DNA of 64,000 nt from JAMXLO01 sp964427005 (GTDB taxonomy: Bacteria > Pseudomonadota > Alphaproteobacteria > Acetobacterales > Acetobacteraceae): assembly GCA_964427005.1 (NCBI GenBank), contig CAYRTL010000006.1, forward strand, positions 1 through 64,000. The letters are read 5' to 3'. The notes beneath the pieces are model-generated. The model saw only the letters and a list, made by a program, of their open reading frames with translations, was not told where the DNA came from and searched no databases. Below are positions 8,638-16,584 of the stretch, in pieces. Made by a program: the position numbers and the translations under genes. The stretch's first letter is position 1, and each line of letters starts with the position of its first letter.

Positions 8638-9996
8638 TTAGTGGCGAACCTCGCGCCACGCGCCGATACGCGGACGTTCGAGACCAAGGTTCTCACGCAA
8701 TGTGGTGCCACGGTAGTCATTGTGAAGTATCCCACGGCGTTGCAGTTCGGGGACAACGTAGCGGACGAACTCCTCGTAGCCGCCGGGGACGTGTGAAGCG
8801 GCGACCACATAGCCATCGCACCCGCGGCTGGCGAACCACTCTTCCAGGCCGTCGGCCACGTCCTTCGGGCTGCCGACGAAGCGCGGATGATCCCGGAATG
8901 TGCCCCGATGGCTGATCTCCATGAAGTCGCGCGTGGTGGGATTGCGCTTACCCAGGATGCGATAAACCCGATCACGCAGGCTCTGCGCGCCGGTCCAGGT
9001 CTGGATCTCTTCCTCGGTCCACGGTTCGTCCAGCGGCTTCTTCGACAGATCCACGTTCAGAACTTCGCAGAGCAGCGATAGCTGATCGATCTCCTTGGGC
9101 AGGCTGTCGATCAGTGCCACCTTGTCCTCGGCTTCCGCCCGCGTCTCGGCGACGACTGTATAGACGCCCATGGCTACAGTCACCTTTTCCGGATCACGCC
9201 CGGCTTCCGCGATCTGCTGCTTGAACGCGGCGTAGTCCGCCTTTGCCTGCTCGAGCGAATGATAGTTGACGAACACCAGCTCTGCCCAGCGCGCCGCGAA
9301 CCTGCGTCCACGTCCGCTCTGTCCTGCCTGGATCAGCACCGGATGGCCTTGTGGCGAACGTGGCACGGTGAACGGGCCACGCGAACGGAAATATTCACCC
9401 GTGTGGTCAAGGCGTGACACCTTGTCAGGATGGGCGAACAGGCCGGTCTTCTTGTCCAGCACGATCGCATCGTCGTGCCAGGAATCCCAGTGTCCGACGA
9501 CGACTTCCAGGAATTCATCGGCACGGTCGTAGCGCTGATCGTGCTCGCCATGCGCGGCGTGGCCCATGTTCAGCGCCTCGCCGTCGTTCATCGAGGTGAC
9601 GATGTTCCAGGCAGCGCGTCCGTTGGTCATCAGGTCCAGCGTCTGGAACACGCGCGCGACATGGAACGGTTCGAAATAGGTGGTGGAGCAGGTGGAACCC
9701 AGGCCAAGCCGCTCGGTGGCCATGCCCATAACGGTGAGAATGGTGATCGGGTCCATCTTCACGCAGCGAATGCCGTTTGCGACGGTGTGCGCGTGATCGC
9801 CACCAAACCGATCGGGCATCGCAAGCCGATCGTCGAAGAAGCCGACATGGAACTTGCCGGCTTCGAGAACGCGAGCGATATGACGATAGTAGTCTGCGGT
9901 CATGAAGCCGGGCGAGGCTTCCGGATGCCGCCAAGAGCCGACGAAGTTGGTGCAGTTCTGTGCTTGCAGGAAGGCCACGAGTGTCATCTGGCGCAT
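8638..9996 (-). CDS. FMN-dependent monooxygenase, NtaA/SnaA/DszA family
   Basis: About 452 residues of the bacterial luciferase-like fold, with family landmarks: an opening MTLVAFLQAQNC, GWRHPEA-like segment SWRHPEASPGF, GSTCSTTYFEPFHVAR near residue 105, NIVTSMNDGEALNMG near 140, and QAGQSGRGRRFAARWAE near 235. Members use FMNH2 supplied by a separate reductase to oxidise aminopolycarboxylates, sulfides or dibenzothiophene. No reductase gene is nearby. ATG at 9996 is chosen because GGAGAAG sits 5-11 bases upstream; the GTG at 10011 would bury that site. It leads an operon with GST and phosphatase genes. A perfect palindrome separates it from prs. Confidence 0.88.
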   Translation of the reverse strand: MRQMTLVAFLQAQNCTNFVGSWRHPEASPGFMTADYYRHIARVLEAGKFHVGFFDDRLAMPDRFGGDHAHTVANGIRCVKMDPITILTVMGMATERLGLGSTCSTTYFEPFHVARVFQTLDLMTNGRAAWNIVTSMNDGEALNMGHAAHGEHDQRYDRADEFLEVVVGHWDSWHDDAIVLDKKTGLFAHPDKVSRLDHTGEYFRSRGPFTVPRSPQGHPVLIQAGQSGRGRRFAARWAELVFVNYHSLEQAKADYAAFKQQIAEAGRDPEKVTVAMGVYTVVAETRAEAEDKVALIDSLPKEIDQLSLLCEVLNVDLSKKPLDEPWTEEEIQTWTGAQSLRDRVYRILGKRNPTTRDFMEISHRGTFRDHPRFVGSPKDVADGLEEWFASRGCDGYVVAASHVPGGYEEFVRYVVPELQRRGILHNDYRGTTLRENLGLERPRIGAWREVRH

Positions 9997-10021
9997 GAAA
10001 CTTCTCCGCACTTTGGCAACC

Positions 10022-10114
10022 TGTCATTGCGAGGAGCGTAGCGACGAAGCAATCCCCAGCGTAGTTACGCACCTTGATGGGGATTGCTTCGTCGCTACGC
10101 TCCTCGCAATGACA
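10022..10114. repeat. Perfect 37-bp inverted repeat (TGTCATTGCGAGGAGCG family)
   Basis: The left arm 10022-10058 and right arm 10078-10114 are exact reverse complements (37 of 37) around a 19-base loop. Each outer end is TGTCATTGCGAG and each inner end is AAGCAATCCCCA. Related copies occur at 31031-31114 and 37824-37910, so it is a dispersed element. This type of sequence is known as a common intergenic palindrome in many bacterial genomes. Here it fills the 140-base gap between prs and the monooxygenase gene and could act as a transcript-end hairpin. Confidence 0.9.
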
Positions 10115-10136
10115 ATGGGGTGGTGGCCGCGATAAC

Positions 10137-11069
10137 CTAATCGAACAGAGAACTCACCGAACTCTCATCGTGAATCCGCCGCATGGCTTCGGCGATCAAT
10201 GGAGCGATGGTGAGCTGGCGGATGTTCGTCGCAAGCCGCACCGCCTCGGTCGCCATGATTGAATCGGTGATCACCATCGTCTCGATCGGCGACGAAGCGA
10301 TCCGTGCCACCGCGCCGCCCGATAGCACGCCATGCGTCACATAGGCGCTGACCGACCGCGCGCCCGCCTTGATCAGGGCATCCGCGGCATTGCAGTGCGT
10401 TCCGCCGGAATCGACCAGATCATCCACCAGGATGCAGTCGCGCCCTGACACGTCGCCGATGACATTCATCACTTCGGAATGCCCGGCACGCTCACGGCGC
10501 TTATCGATGATCGCGAGATCGCAGTTCAGCCGCGTGGCAAGCAGTCGCGCCCGCAGCACGCCGCCGACATCGGGCGATACGATCATCAGGTCGCGGCCGT
10601 TGAAGCGCTCCTGGATGTCTCGGCTGAACAGCGGCGCGGCGTACAGGTTATCCACCGGAATGTCGAAGAAGCCCTGAATCTGGCTGGCATGCAGGTCCAT
10701 CGTCAGCACGCGGTTGGCGCCTGCGGTTGTAACCAGATTAGCGACCAGCTTGGCAGAAATCGGCGTGCGTGGAGCTGTCTTCCGGTCTTGCCGCGCGTAG
10801 CCGAAATACGGAATGACCGCGGTGATCCGCCGCGCCGAACTGCGCCGCAGAGCATCCAGCGTGACCAGCAGCTCCATCAGCGTGTCGTTGGCGGGATAGG
10901 AGGTCGATTGCACCACGAACACGTCCTCGCCGCGGACGTTCTCGTGGATTTCGACGAACACCTCCATGTCCGCGAAGCGCCGGATCGAGGCGCGGGTGAG
11001 TGGCAGCTTCAGCGTGGCAGCGACGGCCTCTGCGAGTGGGCGGTTGCTGTTGCAGGCAACGATTTTCAT
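10137..11069 (-). CDS. prs: Ribose-phosphate pyrophosphokinase (PRPP synthetase)
   Basis: A 310-residue cytosolic enzyme that transfers pyrophosphate from ATP to ribose 5-phosphate to make PRPP for purine, pyrimidine, His, Trp and NAD synthesis. Visible landmarks are RRFADMEVFVEIHENVRG near residues 30-47, the flexible-loop region YFGYARQDRK near 92-101, the metal-binding segment LTMDLHASQIQGFF near 125-138, and the PRPP loop DCILVDDLVDSGGT near 213-226. Length matches class I enzymes. It is the downstream end of the minus-strand core block, 34 bases after a lipoprotein gene. Confidence 0.96.
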   Translation of the reverse strand: MKIVACNSNRPLAEAVAATLKLPLTRASIRRFADMEVFVEIHENVRGEDVFVVQSTSYPANDTLMELLVTLDALRRSSARRITAVIPYFGYARQDRKTAPRTPISAKLVANLVTTAGANRVLTMDLHASQIQGFFDIPVDNLYAAPLFSRDIQERFNGRDLMIVSPDVGGVLRARLLATRLNCDLAIIDKRRERAGHSEVMNVIGDVSGRDCILVDDLVDSGGTHCNAADALIKAGARSVSAYVTHGVLSGGAVARIASSPIETMVITDSIMATEAVRLATNIRQLTIAPLIAEAMRRIHDESSVSSLFD

Positions 11070-11103
11070 GCTGTTCGGCCGCCCAGGGGGATCATACGCG
11101 GGA

Positions 11104-12039
11104 TCATCGTACCGGTTCCACGCCGGACTTGTGGCCTTCTACCAACGGCTTTTCCGCCTGTCCATGAACCGGCTCGCCGGGCTCGCGCCCCGACTGGCGA
11201 TTGATCACATCATTGATCCCACCGGCAGCCTCGGTCGCCACCGCAACGGCGACGTCCGCCCAATAATGGTCCAGCGATCCGACCGGGACGTCGTTGAGCT
11301 GCACCACCTTGCCGCGTTCGTCACCACTCGGCACCTTGACCGACCATTGTATCTCCACCCGCTGCTGGCCGCCGCCAATGGGGGTCATGCGCACATTGCC
11401 TTGCACGATAAAATCGGCGCCACTCGCCGTGTCCTGAACTAGCGGACCCAGTGCGGCGAGGTGCGTCTTGATCTGCTTCGTCAGAGACACATTGCCGTCG
11501 CCTGGCGCGCCGGTCACCTGGGCCACCTGCACCTTCGCGACGCGGTTATACAGGCTGTTTGGATCCGCACGCAGCACCGCGGTCTGAATGCTGTTGAGCA
11601 GGTCGGTGATTTTCGGCGCGGCGTCATTCGCGGCCTGTTCCAGTATCTGCGGTGTTGCTGTTGCCCAGGCCTGGGTCGGAACAGGGCTGCCCTCGGTTCT
11701 TCCCTTGTCCTCGCCCTTCGGGTTCACCACGCTGAATATTGGGACGATGGTCGAACCGCGGGTTTCGGCTGTCGTCAGCAACTGCCAATCATTGGCTCGC
11801 ACCTTTTCAGCCACAGCCGGTACTTCTTGCGCCTGGAGCCCCGCCGCCAGCGCGCTGGCGAACTGCCGGCTGGCGCCATCCGGCAGCAGCGCATTGGCGG
11901 GCGGCGGAACTGCAAGCCGCGGCGTTGGTGGTTGCGCCAGAATGCGCCCGGCGGCGCCGGGATTGCCGAGGAACGGCTCTGGCAGGTCGCCGCAGGAGGC
12001 GAGCAAGAGAACCAGAAGCAAGCTAAGTCGGAAGATCAC
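11104..12039 (-). CDS. Predicted lipoprotein of unknown function
   Basis: A 311-residue protein with a classic lipoprotein signal: hydrophobic LSLLLVLLLASC with the acylated Cys at residue 16. A proline-rich segment (about 35-50) leads to a folded domain with alternating polar strands (about 75-280). GTG at 12039 is used; no better start keeps the signal intact. It lies 3 bases after pgeF, so it is co-transcribed with cell-envelope genes. I recognise no catalytic motif. The segment ADFIVQGNVRMTP...RVEIQWSVKVP suggests a domain that could bind or assemble in the periplasm, but that is inference. The C-terminal 30 residues are charged and low in complexity. Confidence 0.8.
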   Translation of the reverse strand: MIFRLSLLLVLLLASCGDLPEPFLGNPGAAGRILAQPPTPRLAVPPPANALLPDGASRQFASALAAGLQAQEVPAVAEKVRANDWQLLTTAETRGSTIVPIFSVVNPKGEDKGRTEGSPVPTQAWATATPQILEQAANDAAPKITDLLNSIQTAVLRADPNSLYNRVAKVQVAQVTGAPGDGNVSLTKQIKTHLAALGPLVQDTASGADFIVQGNVRMTPIGGGQQRVEIQWSVKVPSGDERGKVVQLNDVPVGSLDHYWADVAVAVATEAAGGINDVINRQSGREPGEPVHGQAEKPLVEGHKSGVEPVR

Positions 12040-12042
12040 GGA

Positions 12043-12804
12043 CTACCTTCGCTCGAGTGCGATGATGGAAATCTGATGCCCGATCGGGCCGCCGCCCCTC
12101 AATGTGTTGCGGCGATAGCTGAAGAATCTGGCCTCATCCGCGGCGGTGTCCGCATCGAGCGCTTCGATCTGGCGAATACCGGCCGCGGTCAGGCGGGCAG
12201 CGCAATAGCCGGGAAGGTCGAACTGCCAGTGCGCTTCGCGTCGGCCGGCGGCGAAGAACCGGCTACTCATTTCGTCTTGCGTAAGCGCTGCATCGCGCAT
12301 GTCGGCGCCCACCTCGTAGGAAGGCTGCCGAATGCACGGGCCGATGGCGGCGGCCATGTTCGTGACCTCCGCTCCCAGCCTGACCATCGCGTCAACAGTC
12401 GCCTCGATCACGCCCGCGACCGCACCGCGCCAGCCGGCGTGGGCGGCGCCGACGACCCCTGCTCGAACGTCGGCGAGCAGCACCGGCGCACAGTCCGCGG
12501 TGATGATGCCCAGCGCGATGTCCGGCCGATCGGTCACCATTGCATCAGCCCGTGGGCCTTGGCCGGGTGCCCAGGGGGCGGTGACGGGGACGACGTCGGC
12601 GCCATGCACCTGCATCAGGCCAACAAGGCGCTCTGGTGCCGCACCGATAGTGCGCGCGGCGCGGGCGCGGTTTTCCAGCACCGCATCGCGTGCGTCACCG
12701 CCGGACAGGCTGCAGTTCAGGCTGGCGTAGGGCCCGCTGGAAACCCCCCCGTAGCGCGTGAAGAAGCCGTGAGGCACGCGGAGCGAGTCGGCGGTGAGCA
12801 GCAT
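12043..12804 (-). CDS. pgeF: Peptidoglycan editing factor PgeF (YfiH, laccase-domain family)
   Basis: A 253-residue protein with the family's Cys/His site: QVHGADVV near residue 64, TADCAPVLLAD near 102, and HAGWRGAVAGV near 122, which together bind zinc or copper. The family was first described as multicopper polyphenol oxidase and later shown to hydrolyse the L-Ser misincorporated in peptidoglycan precursors, with adenosine-deaminase-like activity also reported. It sits between the lipoprotein gene and a midA-like methyltransferase gene, an order common in Acetobacteraceae as far as I know. ATG at 12804. Confidence 0.9.
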   Translation of the reverse strand: MLLTADSLRVPHGFFTRYGGVSSGPYASLNCSLSGGDARDAVLENRARAARTIGAAPERLVGLMQVHGADVVPVTAPWAPGQGPRADAMVTDRPDIALGIITADCAPVLLADVRAGVVGAAHAGWRGAVAGVIEATVDAMVRLGAEVTNMAAAIGPCIRQPSYEVGADMRDAALTQDEMSSRFFAAGRREAHWQFDLPGYCAARLTAAGIRQIEALDADTAADEARFFSYRRNTLRGGGPIGHQISIIALERR

Positions 12805-12841
12805 GGCAGGGCTTTTGGCGGCGCGGGGGAGTGTTGTCCAG

Positions 12842-13831
12842 CTACTCGAACCCGGGAGGGGGTGGGTAGTTCGGGCTGCACACTGCGAGCGCCTTGAAGA
12901 GGCGGCCCATCCGATTTGGTTCCGCCAGGCGGCGCGCTGCTTCGATCAGCGCTGACGTGCGTGCGGGCGGTTGGCTCCGCGCCAGCCGATCAGTGCGCTG
13001 GAACAGGCCGAGGCGGGTGAGAAAGATGCCTTGTGGCAGGGGGCCATGCGTCGTGGCACCAGCCTCCCGGGCGGTGGCGGCGAAGGCCGCGAAATCGACA
13101 TGGGCCGTGATGTCGGTGGTGCCGGGCGCCGAGAGCGGATCAGTCGGCTGGCCGTCGCGGATTGCCTGCAAGCTGTCGCCGGGCGCACTTCGCTCTGGGC
13201 CGTAGTCGAGGAAGAGCGCAGCTCCCGGGGTGTCGCTGAAGCGGGTGCCGAGGGTGCGGGCGATCGCCAGGGCTGGTTCGTTTATTTCGAGGATGACACC
13301 AGCACCCTCCCCCTCTCCCGCGAAGCGGGGGAGGGTTGGGGAGGGGGGGCCGGGGCATTCGATAAACCTGCCGTCCTCGACAAACCGCTCCATCCACTGA
13401 TCGCCACACCTCACAAGCTGCCGTATCGGCAGAGCGTCGAGGAATTCGTTGGCTAGCAGCAGCATCGGGGTCACTGGCAGGGTAGACAAATCATCATGCC
13501 ACGTGGCGTCCGGAAGCCTGGCTGCCTGGATCGCGCGCAGCCTTGGCGACGTCTCAATCAGATGCAGCCGCAGAGCCCTTCGGAACGCGGGCGCGACCGC
13601 CCCGATGGCCCGCAGCGCGTCGGCCATGAGCGTGCCACGGCCTGGTCCCGCCTCCACCAGCAGCACGGGGTCGGGCTTCCCGATCAGATCCCAGGTCACC
13701 GCCGCCCACAGCCCGAGAATTTCGCCGAATACCTGAGTGATCTCAGGCGACGTCGTGAAGTCGCGGAACGGATCGTGCGCGGCGTAGTAGGCGGCGTTGG
13801 CGCGCGCCATGAACTGATCGAGCCGTTCCAT
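12842..13831 (-). CDS. SAM-dependent methyltransferase, MidA/NDUFAF7 family, carrying an in-frame palindromic repeat
   Basis: About 329 residues. ATG at 13831 overlaps the lgt stop by one base (TGATG) and precedes the family opening MERLDQFMARANAAYYAAHDPF, cited here by position (residues 1-22). The SAM site is LLVEAGPGRGTLMADAL near residues 60-76. The mitochondrial homologue NDUFAF7 methylates an arginine of complex I subunit NDUFS2; bacterial members are less studied. Residues about 178-194 (SPTLPRFAGEGEGAG) are the translation of a dispersed GC-rich palindrome at 13303-13350, an insertion not expected in the family. It may form a surface loop. The C-terminus ends in LFKALAVCSPNYPPPPGFE, typical for the family. 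Confidence 0.85.
   Translation of the reverse strand: MERLDQFMARANAAYYAAHDPFRDFTTSPEITQVFGEILGLWAAVTWDLIGKPDPVLLVEAGPGRGTLMADALRAIGAVAPAFRRALRLHLIETSPRLRAIQAARLPDATWHDDLSTLPVTPMLLLANEFLDALPIRQLVRCGDQWMERFVEDGRFIECPGPPSPTLPRFAGEGEGAGVILEINEPALAIARTLGTRFSDTPGAALFLDYGPERSAPGDSLQAIRDGQPTDPLSAPGTTDITAHVDFAAFAATAREAGATTHGPLPQGIFLTRLGLFQRTDRLARSQPPARTSALIEAARRLAEPNRMGRLFKALAVCSPNYPPPPGFE
13303..13350. repeat. GC-rich palindromic repeat inserted inside the midA-like coding region
   Basis: The core CCCTCTCCCGC-GAA-GCGGGGGAGGG (13311-13335) forms a near-perfect hairpin, flanked by C-rich and G-rich tracts that also pair loosely. Read on the minus strand it encodes PSPTLPRFAGEGEGAG in frame. Peptides of the LPRFAGEG type are a known signature of dispersed proteobacterial palindromes that have entered coding regions. 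The reading frame is kept on both sides, so the host gene seems intact. Confidence 0.75.
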
Positions 13832-14622
13832 CACCTCGCGCGCAGCATCAGCCAGATGCCGCCAATCAGCATCGGGATGCACAGTAACTGGCCCATGGTC
13901 ACGCCGCCAATCAGGTAGCCCAAAAACACGTCGGGTTCGCGGAAGAACTCGCATGTGGTACGCGCGATCCCATAACCAACCAGGAACGCCCCGCTGAGGA
14001 AGCCGAACCTTGCGCGCAGCCGCTCCGAGCGAGACAGCGCCAGCATCACCAGGAACAGCACCACGCCTTCCAGCAGCGCTTCGTAAATCTGGCTGGGATG
14101 GCGGGGAATCGGACCGCCGTTAGGGAAGATCATCGCCCAAGGCAGCCAGTCCGGCGCGGGCCGTCCCCATAGTTCGCCATTGATGAAATTGGCGATCCGC
14201 CCGAAGCACAGGCCGATAGGAACGCAGACCACCACGCGATCGGCAAAGCCTAGCAGTGGAATGCCATTTCGGCGGCAGAACCAGAGAATTGCGACGATGA
14301 CCCCGAGTGCGCCACCGTGGAAGCTCATGCCGCCTTCCCAAACGGCGAAGATCATCCCCGGATGCGCCAGATACACGCTTGGCTGGTAGAACAGCACGTA
14401 TCCGAGCCGCCCGCCCAAGACGACGCCAAGTGTGGCCCAGGTCAGGAAGTCGTCTGCCTGCACCGGAGTGGCGACGGGTGGCGGCTGCCGAACCAGGTAG
14501 CGCAGCAGCCGCCAGCCCAGCACCAGTCCGGCAATGTAGGCCAGCGCATACCAGCGGATGCCAAAGGGCCCGATCTGCACCAGGACCGGGTCGAACTGCG
14601 GAAACAGCAGGACAGGGATCAT
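13831..14622 (-). CDS. lgt: Prolipoprotein diacylglyceryl transferase
   Basis: A 263-residue inner-membrane enzyme with about seven helices that attaches diacylglycerol from phosphatidylglycerol to the lipobox cysteine of prolipoproteins. The Lgt signature GRIANFINGELWGR lies near residues 137-150, with conserved HGG in MSFHGGALGVI near 98 and the HPSQIYEALLEG segment near 173. The start is ATG at 14622; further upstream the frame only shadows rfaD. It overlaps rfaD (ATGA) and the methyltransferase gene (TGATG), so the three are translationally coupled. It presumably processes the lipoproteins at 11104, 21186 and 26113. Confidence 0.95.
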   Translation of the reverse strand: MIPVLLFPQFDPVLVQIGPFGIRWYALAYIAGLVLGWRLLRYLVRQPPPVATPVQADDFLTWATLGVVLGGRLGYVLFYQPSVYLAHPGMIFAVWEGGMSFHGGALGVIVAILWFCRRNGIPLLGFADRVVVCVPIGLCFGRIANFINGELWGRPAPDWLPWAMIFPNGGPIPRHPSQIYEALLEGVVLFLVMLALSRSERLRARFGFLSGAFLVGYGIARTTCEFFREPDVFLGYLIGGVTMGQLLCIPMLIGGIWLMLRAR

Positions 14623-15599
14623 ACGTAACGATCGTTCTGTATCAGGTAATCCTGGACGTAGCTGCGGACGCCTTGTTCGAGCGGCGTGAACTGACCGGCA
14701 TAGCCGGCGGCGCGCAGCCGAGACATCGAGGCTTCGGTGAAGGACTGGTACTGGCCCCGCAGCTCCGGGGGCATATCGATGAATTCGATCCGCCGGGGCA
14801 TGCCGGCCGCGTCGCTTACCGCATTGGCTAGGTCGAGATAGGTGCGCGACTGGCCGGTGCCGATATTGAACAGCCCATTCACCTCTGGCGTGTCCAGCAG
14901 CCACAGCAGGACGTCCACCACGTCGCCGACCCAGATGAAGTCGCGGCGCTGTTCGCCATCGGCGACATTGGCGGTGTCCGACCGATAGAGCCGGGCCCGT
15001 CCCTCGGCGGCGATCTCGTCGTGTTTCACCTTCACCACCGAGATCATCCGGCCCTTGTGGTATTCGTTGGGGCCATAAACGTTGAAAAACTTCAGCCCGA
15101 CCCATTGCGGAGGATGCGGCCGCCTCTCGGCTATGGCGCGCGCTACCCGCAGGTCGAACGCATGCTTGGTCCAGCCATACAGGTTCAACGGCCGCAGCTT
15201 CGCCAACCCCTCAGGCGTCGCGTCATCGTCGAACCCAGCCGAACCGTCGCCATAGGTGGCGGCAGATGAGGCGTAGACCAGGCGCACCCCATGATTTGTG
15301 CACCAGTGCCAGATACGCCGCGGCAGCTCGACATTGATTGCCCAGGCAGCGTCGCCATCTGCGGCCGTGGTGTCGGTGATGGCGCCCAGGTGATAGACGA
15401 GTTCCACCGGTGGCCGGCTGTCGAGGAAAGCATCGATTTCTGCCGGTGGGATAATCCGCGACGGCGGGTGCTTGGCGAGGTTGCGCCATTTCCCGCTGCT
15501 GCCCAGATGATCAACGATAACTGTTTCTTGGCCGCGGCGGGTCAGGGCCGCATGCAGGTTTGAGCCGATGAAGCCGGCGCCGCCCGTGACCAGAATCAT
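14619..15599 (-). CDS. rfaD: ADP-L-glycero-D-manno-heptose 6-epimerase
   Basis: A 326-residue short-chain-type epimerase that converts ADP-D-glycero- to ADP-L-glycero-D-manno-heptose for the LPS inner core. The Rossmann motif GGAGFIGSN is at residues 6-14. The catalytic site shows YASSAATYGDG (Ser/Thr, near 112-122) and LYGWTKHAFD (Tyr and Lys, near 142-151). FFNVYGPNEYHKGRMISV near 172-189 and RRDFIWVGDV near 218-227 are typical of this family (HldD/RfaD). Its presence implies heptose-containing LPS. It is the first gene of the minus-strand core block, divergent from ubiK with a 66-base gap that must hold both promoters. Confidence 0.95.
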   Translation of the reverse strand: MILVTGGAGFIGSNLHAALTRRGQETVIVDHLGSSGKWRNLAKHPPSRIIPPAEIDAFLDSRPPVELVYHLGAITDTTAADGDAAWAINVELPRRIWHWCTNHGVRLVYASSAATYGDGSAGFDDDATPEGLAKLRPLNLYGWTKHAFDLRVARAIAERRPHPPQWVGLKFFNVYGPNEYHKGRMISVVKVKHDEIAAEGRARLYRSDTANVADGEQRRDFIWVGDVVDVLLWLLDTPEVNGLFNIGTGQSRTYLDLANAVSDAAGMPRRIEFIDMPPELRGQYQSFTEASMSRLRAAGYAGQFTPLEQGVRSYVQDYLIQNDRYV

Positions 15600-15665
15600 G
15601 GCCGGCGTTATAGGGGCCAGGGCGAGTCCACGAAAGGCTGCCCGGTAGCCGGAGGATGGGCAGGT

Positions 15666-15959
15666 ATGGCTGAGCGACCGCGTTTCTTTGATGATCTGGC
15701 TGGCGTGGCAGGTGGAGCGATGTCCGCGCTGGCAGGCCTGCGCGAAGAAATGGAGGCGATGGCCCGGGCGCGCATCGACGAGGCGATTCGCAAGCTCGAA
15801 CTGGTCAAGCGCGAGGAGCTCGAAGCCATGGCGGAGCTGGCAGCCAATGCGAAGGCGGCGCAGGAAGCGACAGAAGCAAAGCTGACTGAGGTATTGCAGC
15901 GACTGGCCGCCCTGGAAGTCCGGGTGACGTCACTGGAGACGCGGAAAGACGCTCCGTAA
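15666..15959 (+). CDS. UbiK-family accessory factor (BMFP domain)
   Basis: A 97-residue, strongly helical protein. An amphipathic segment near residues 6-25 (FFDDLAGVAGGAMSALAGL) is followed by a long charged coiled coil up to residue 95. This is the layout of BMFP/UbiK proteins, which form trimeric coiled coils, fuse membranes in vitro, and help the Ubi complex in aerobic ubiquinone synthesis in enterobacteria. GGAGG at 15651 precedes the ATG at 15666. It is divergent from rfaD and upstream of the ybjN-like and proC genes. Whether it acts in quinone synthesis here is inferred from the family. Confidence 0.82.
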   Translation: MAERPRFFDDLAGVAGGAMSALAGLREEMEAMARARIDEAIRKLELVKREELEAMAELAANAKAAQEATEAKLTEVLQRLAALEVRVTSLETRKDAP

Positions 15960-16079
15960 GGCTTGCGGCGCGGTGCGCTGCCTCGGTAGGCTAGGATTCG
16001 TGGTTAACATGGCGCCGTAACCCCAAGATTTCGGTAACCATGAAACCGTCCGGCCTTCCTGCACGATGGGAGACCAAGC

Positions 16080-16580
16080 ATGTCCATGACGGCCCTCAGC
16101 CACGATGCAGCCGCCAATCCCCTCGACATCATGGAACAGATCGTCATCGCCAATGATTGGGCGTTCGACCGCCGCAGTGATTCCGAGATGGCGGCCGAGG
16201 CACCCGGGCGCTGGTGCGACTACGGCCTGTATTTCTCCTGGTCGCACGAGATCAGCGCCATGCACTTCACCTGCGCCTTCGACCTGAAGGTGCCGGAAAA
16301 GCAGCGCAACGCGCTGTACGAGTTGCTTGCTCTGGCGAACGAGAGGCTGTGGATCGGGCATTTCGGGCTGGAGAGCGAGGATGGCATGCCGGTGTTCCGC
16401 CATGCCGTGCTGCTCCGCGGTGCCCCTGGGGCCTCGGCCGAAAGCCTGGAGGACATGGTGGACATCGCCATCACCGAGTGCGAGCGCTTCTTCCCGGCGT
16501 TCCAGTTCGTGCTCTGGGGTGGCAAGTCGCCGCAGGATGCGCTGGCGGCGGCAATGCTGGAATGTGTCGGCGAGGCTTGA
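16080..16580 (+). CDS. YbjN-domain protein
   Basis: A 166-residue soluble protein matching the YbjN/type III secretion chaperone-like fold: NPLDIMEQIVIANDWAFDRR near residues 13-32, alternating strands DYGLYFSWSHEISAMHFTCAFDL near 47-69, and a helix KQRNALYELLALANERLWIGHF near 74-95. The biochemical role is unknown; E. coli YbjN has been linked to motility and stress tolerance. It ends 4 bases before proC, and the two are probably co-transcribed. The 120-base upstream region holds GGTTAAC and GGTAACC around 16000-16040, with no clear promoter. Confidence 0.8.
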   Translation: MSMTALSHDAAANPLDIMEQIVIANDWAFDRRSDSEMAAEAPGRWCDYGLYFSWSHEISAMHFTCAFDLKVPEKQRNALYELLALANERLWIGHFGLESEDGMPVFRHAVLLRGAPGASAESLEDMVDIAITECERFFPAFQFVLWGGKSPQDALAAAMLECVGEA

Positions 16581-16584
16581 TGGG

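Noticed and set aside
11461..12897. 478-codon plus-strand open frame across lipoprotein and pgeF genes
   Set aside because: Both opposite-strand genes are supported by signal peptide and active-site motifs. The long frame is an antisense shadow.
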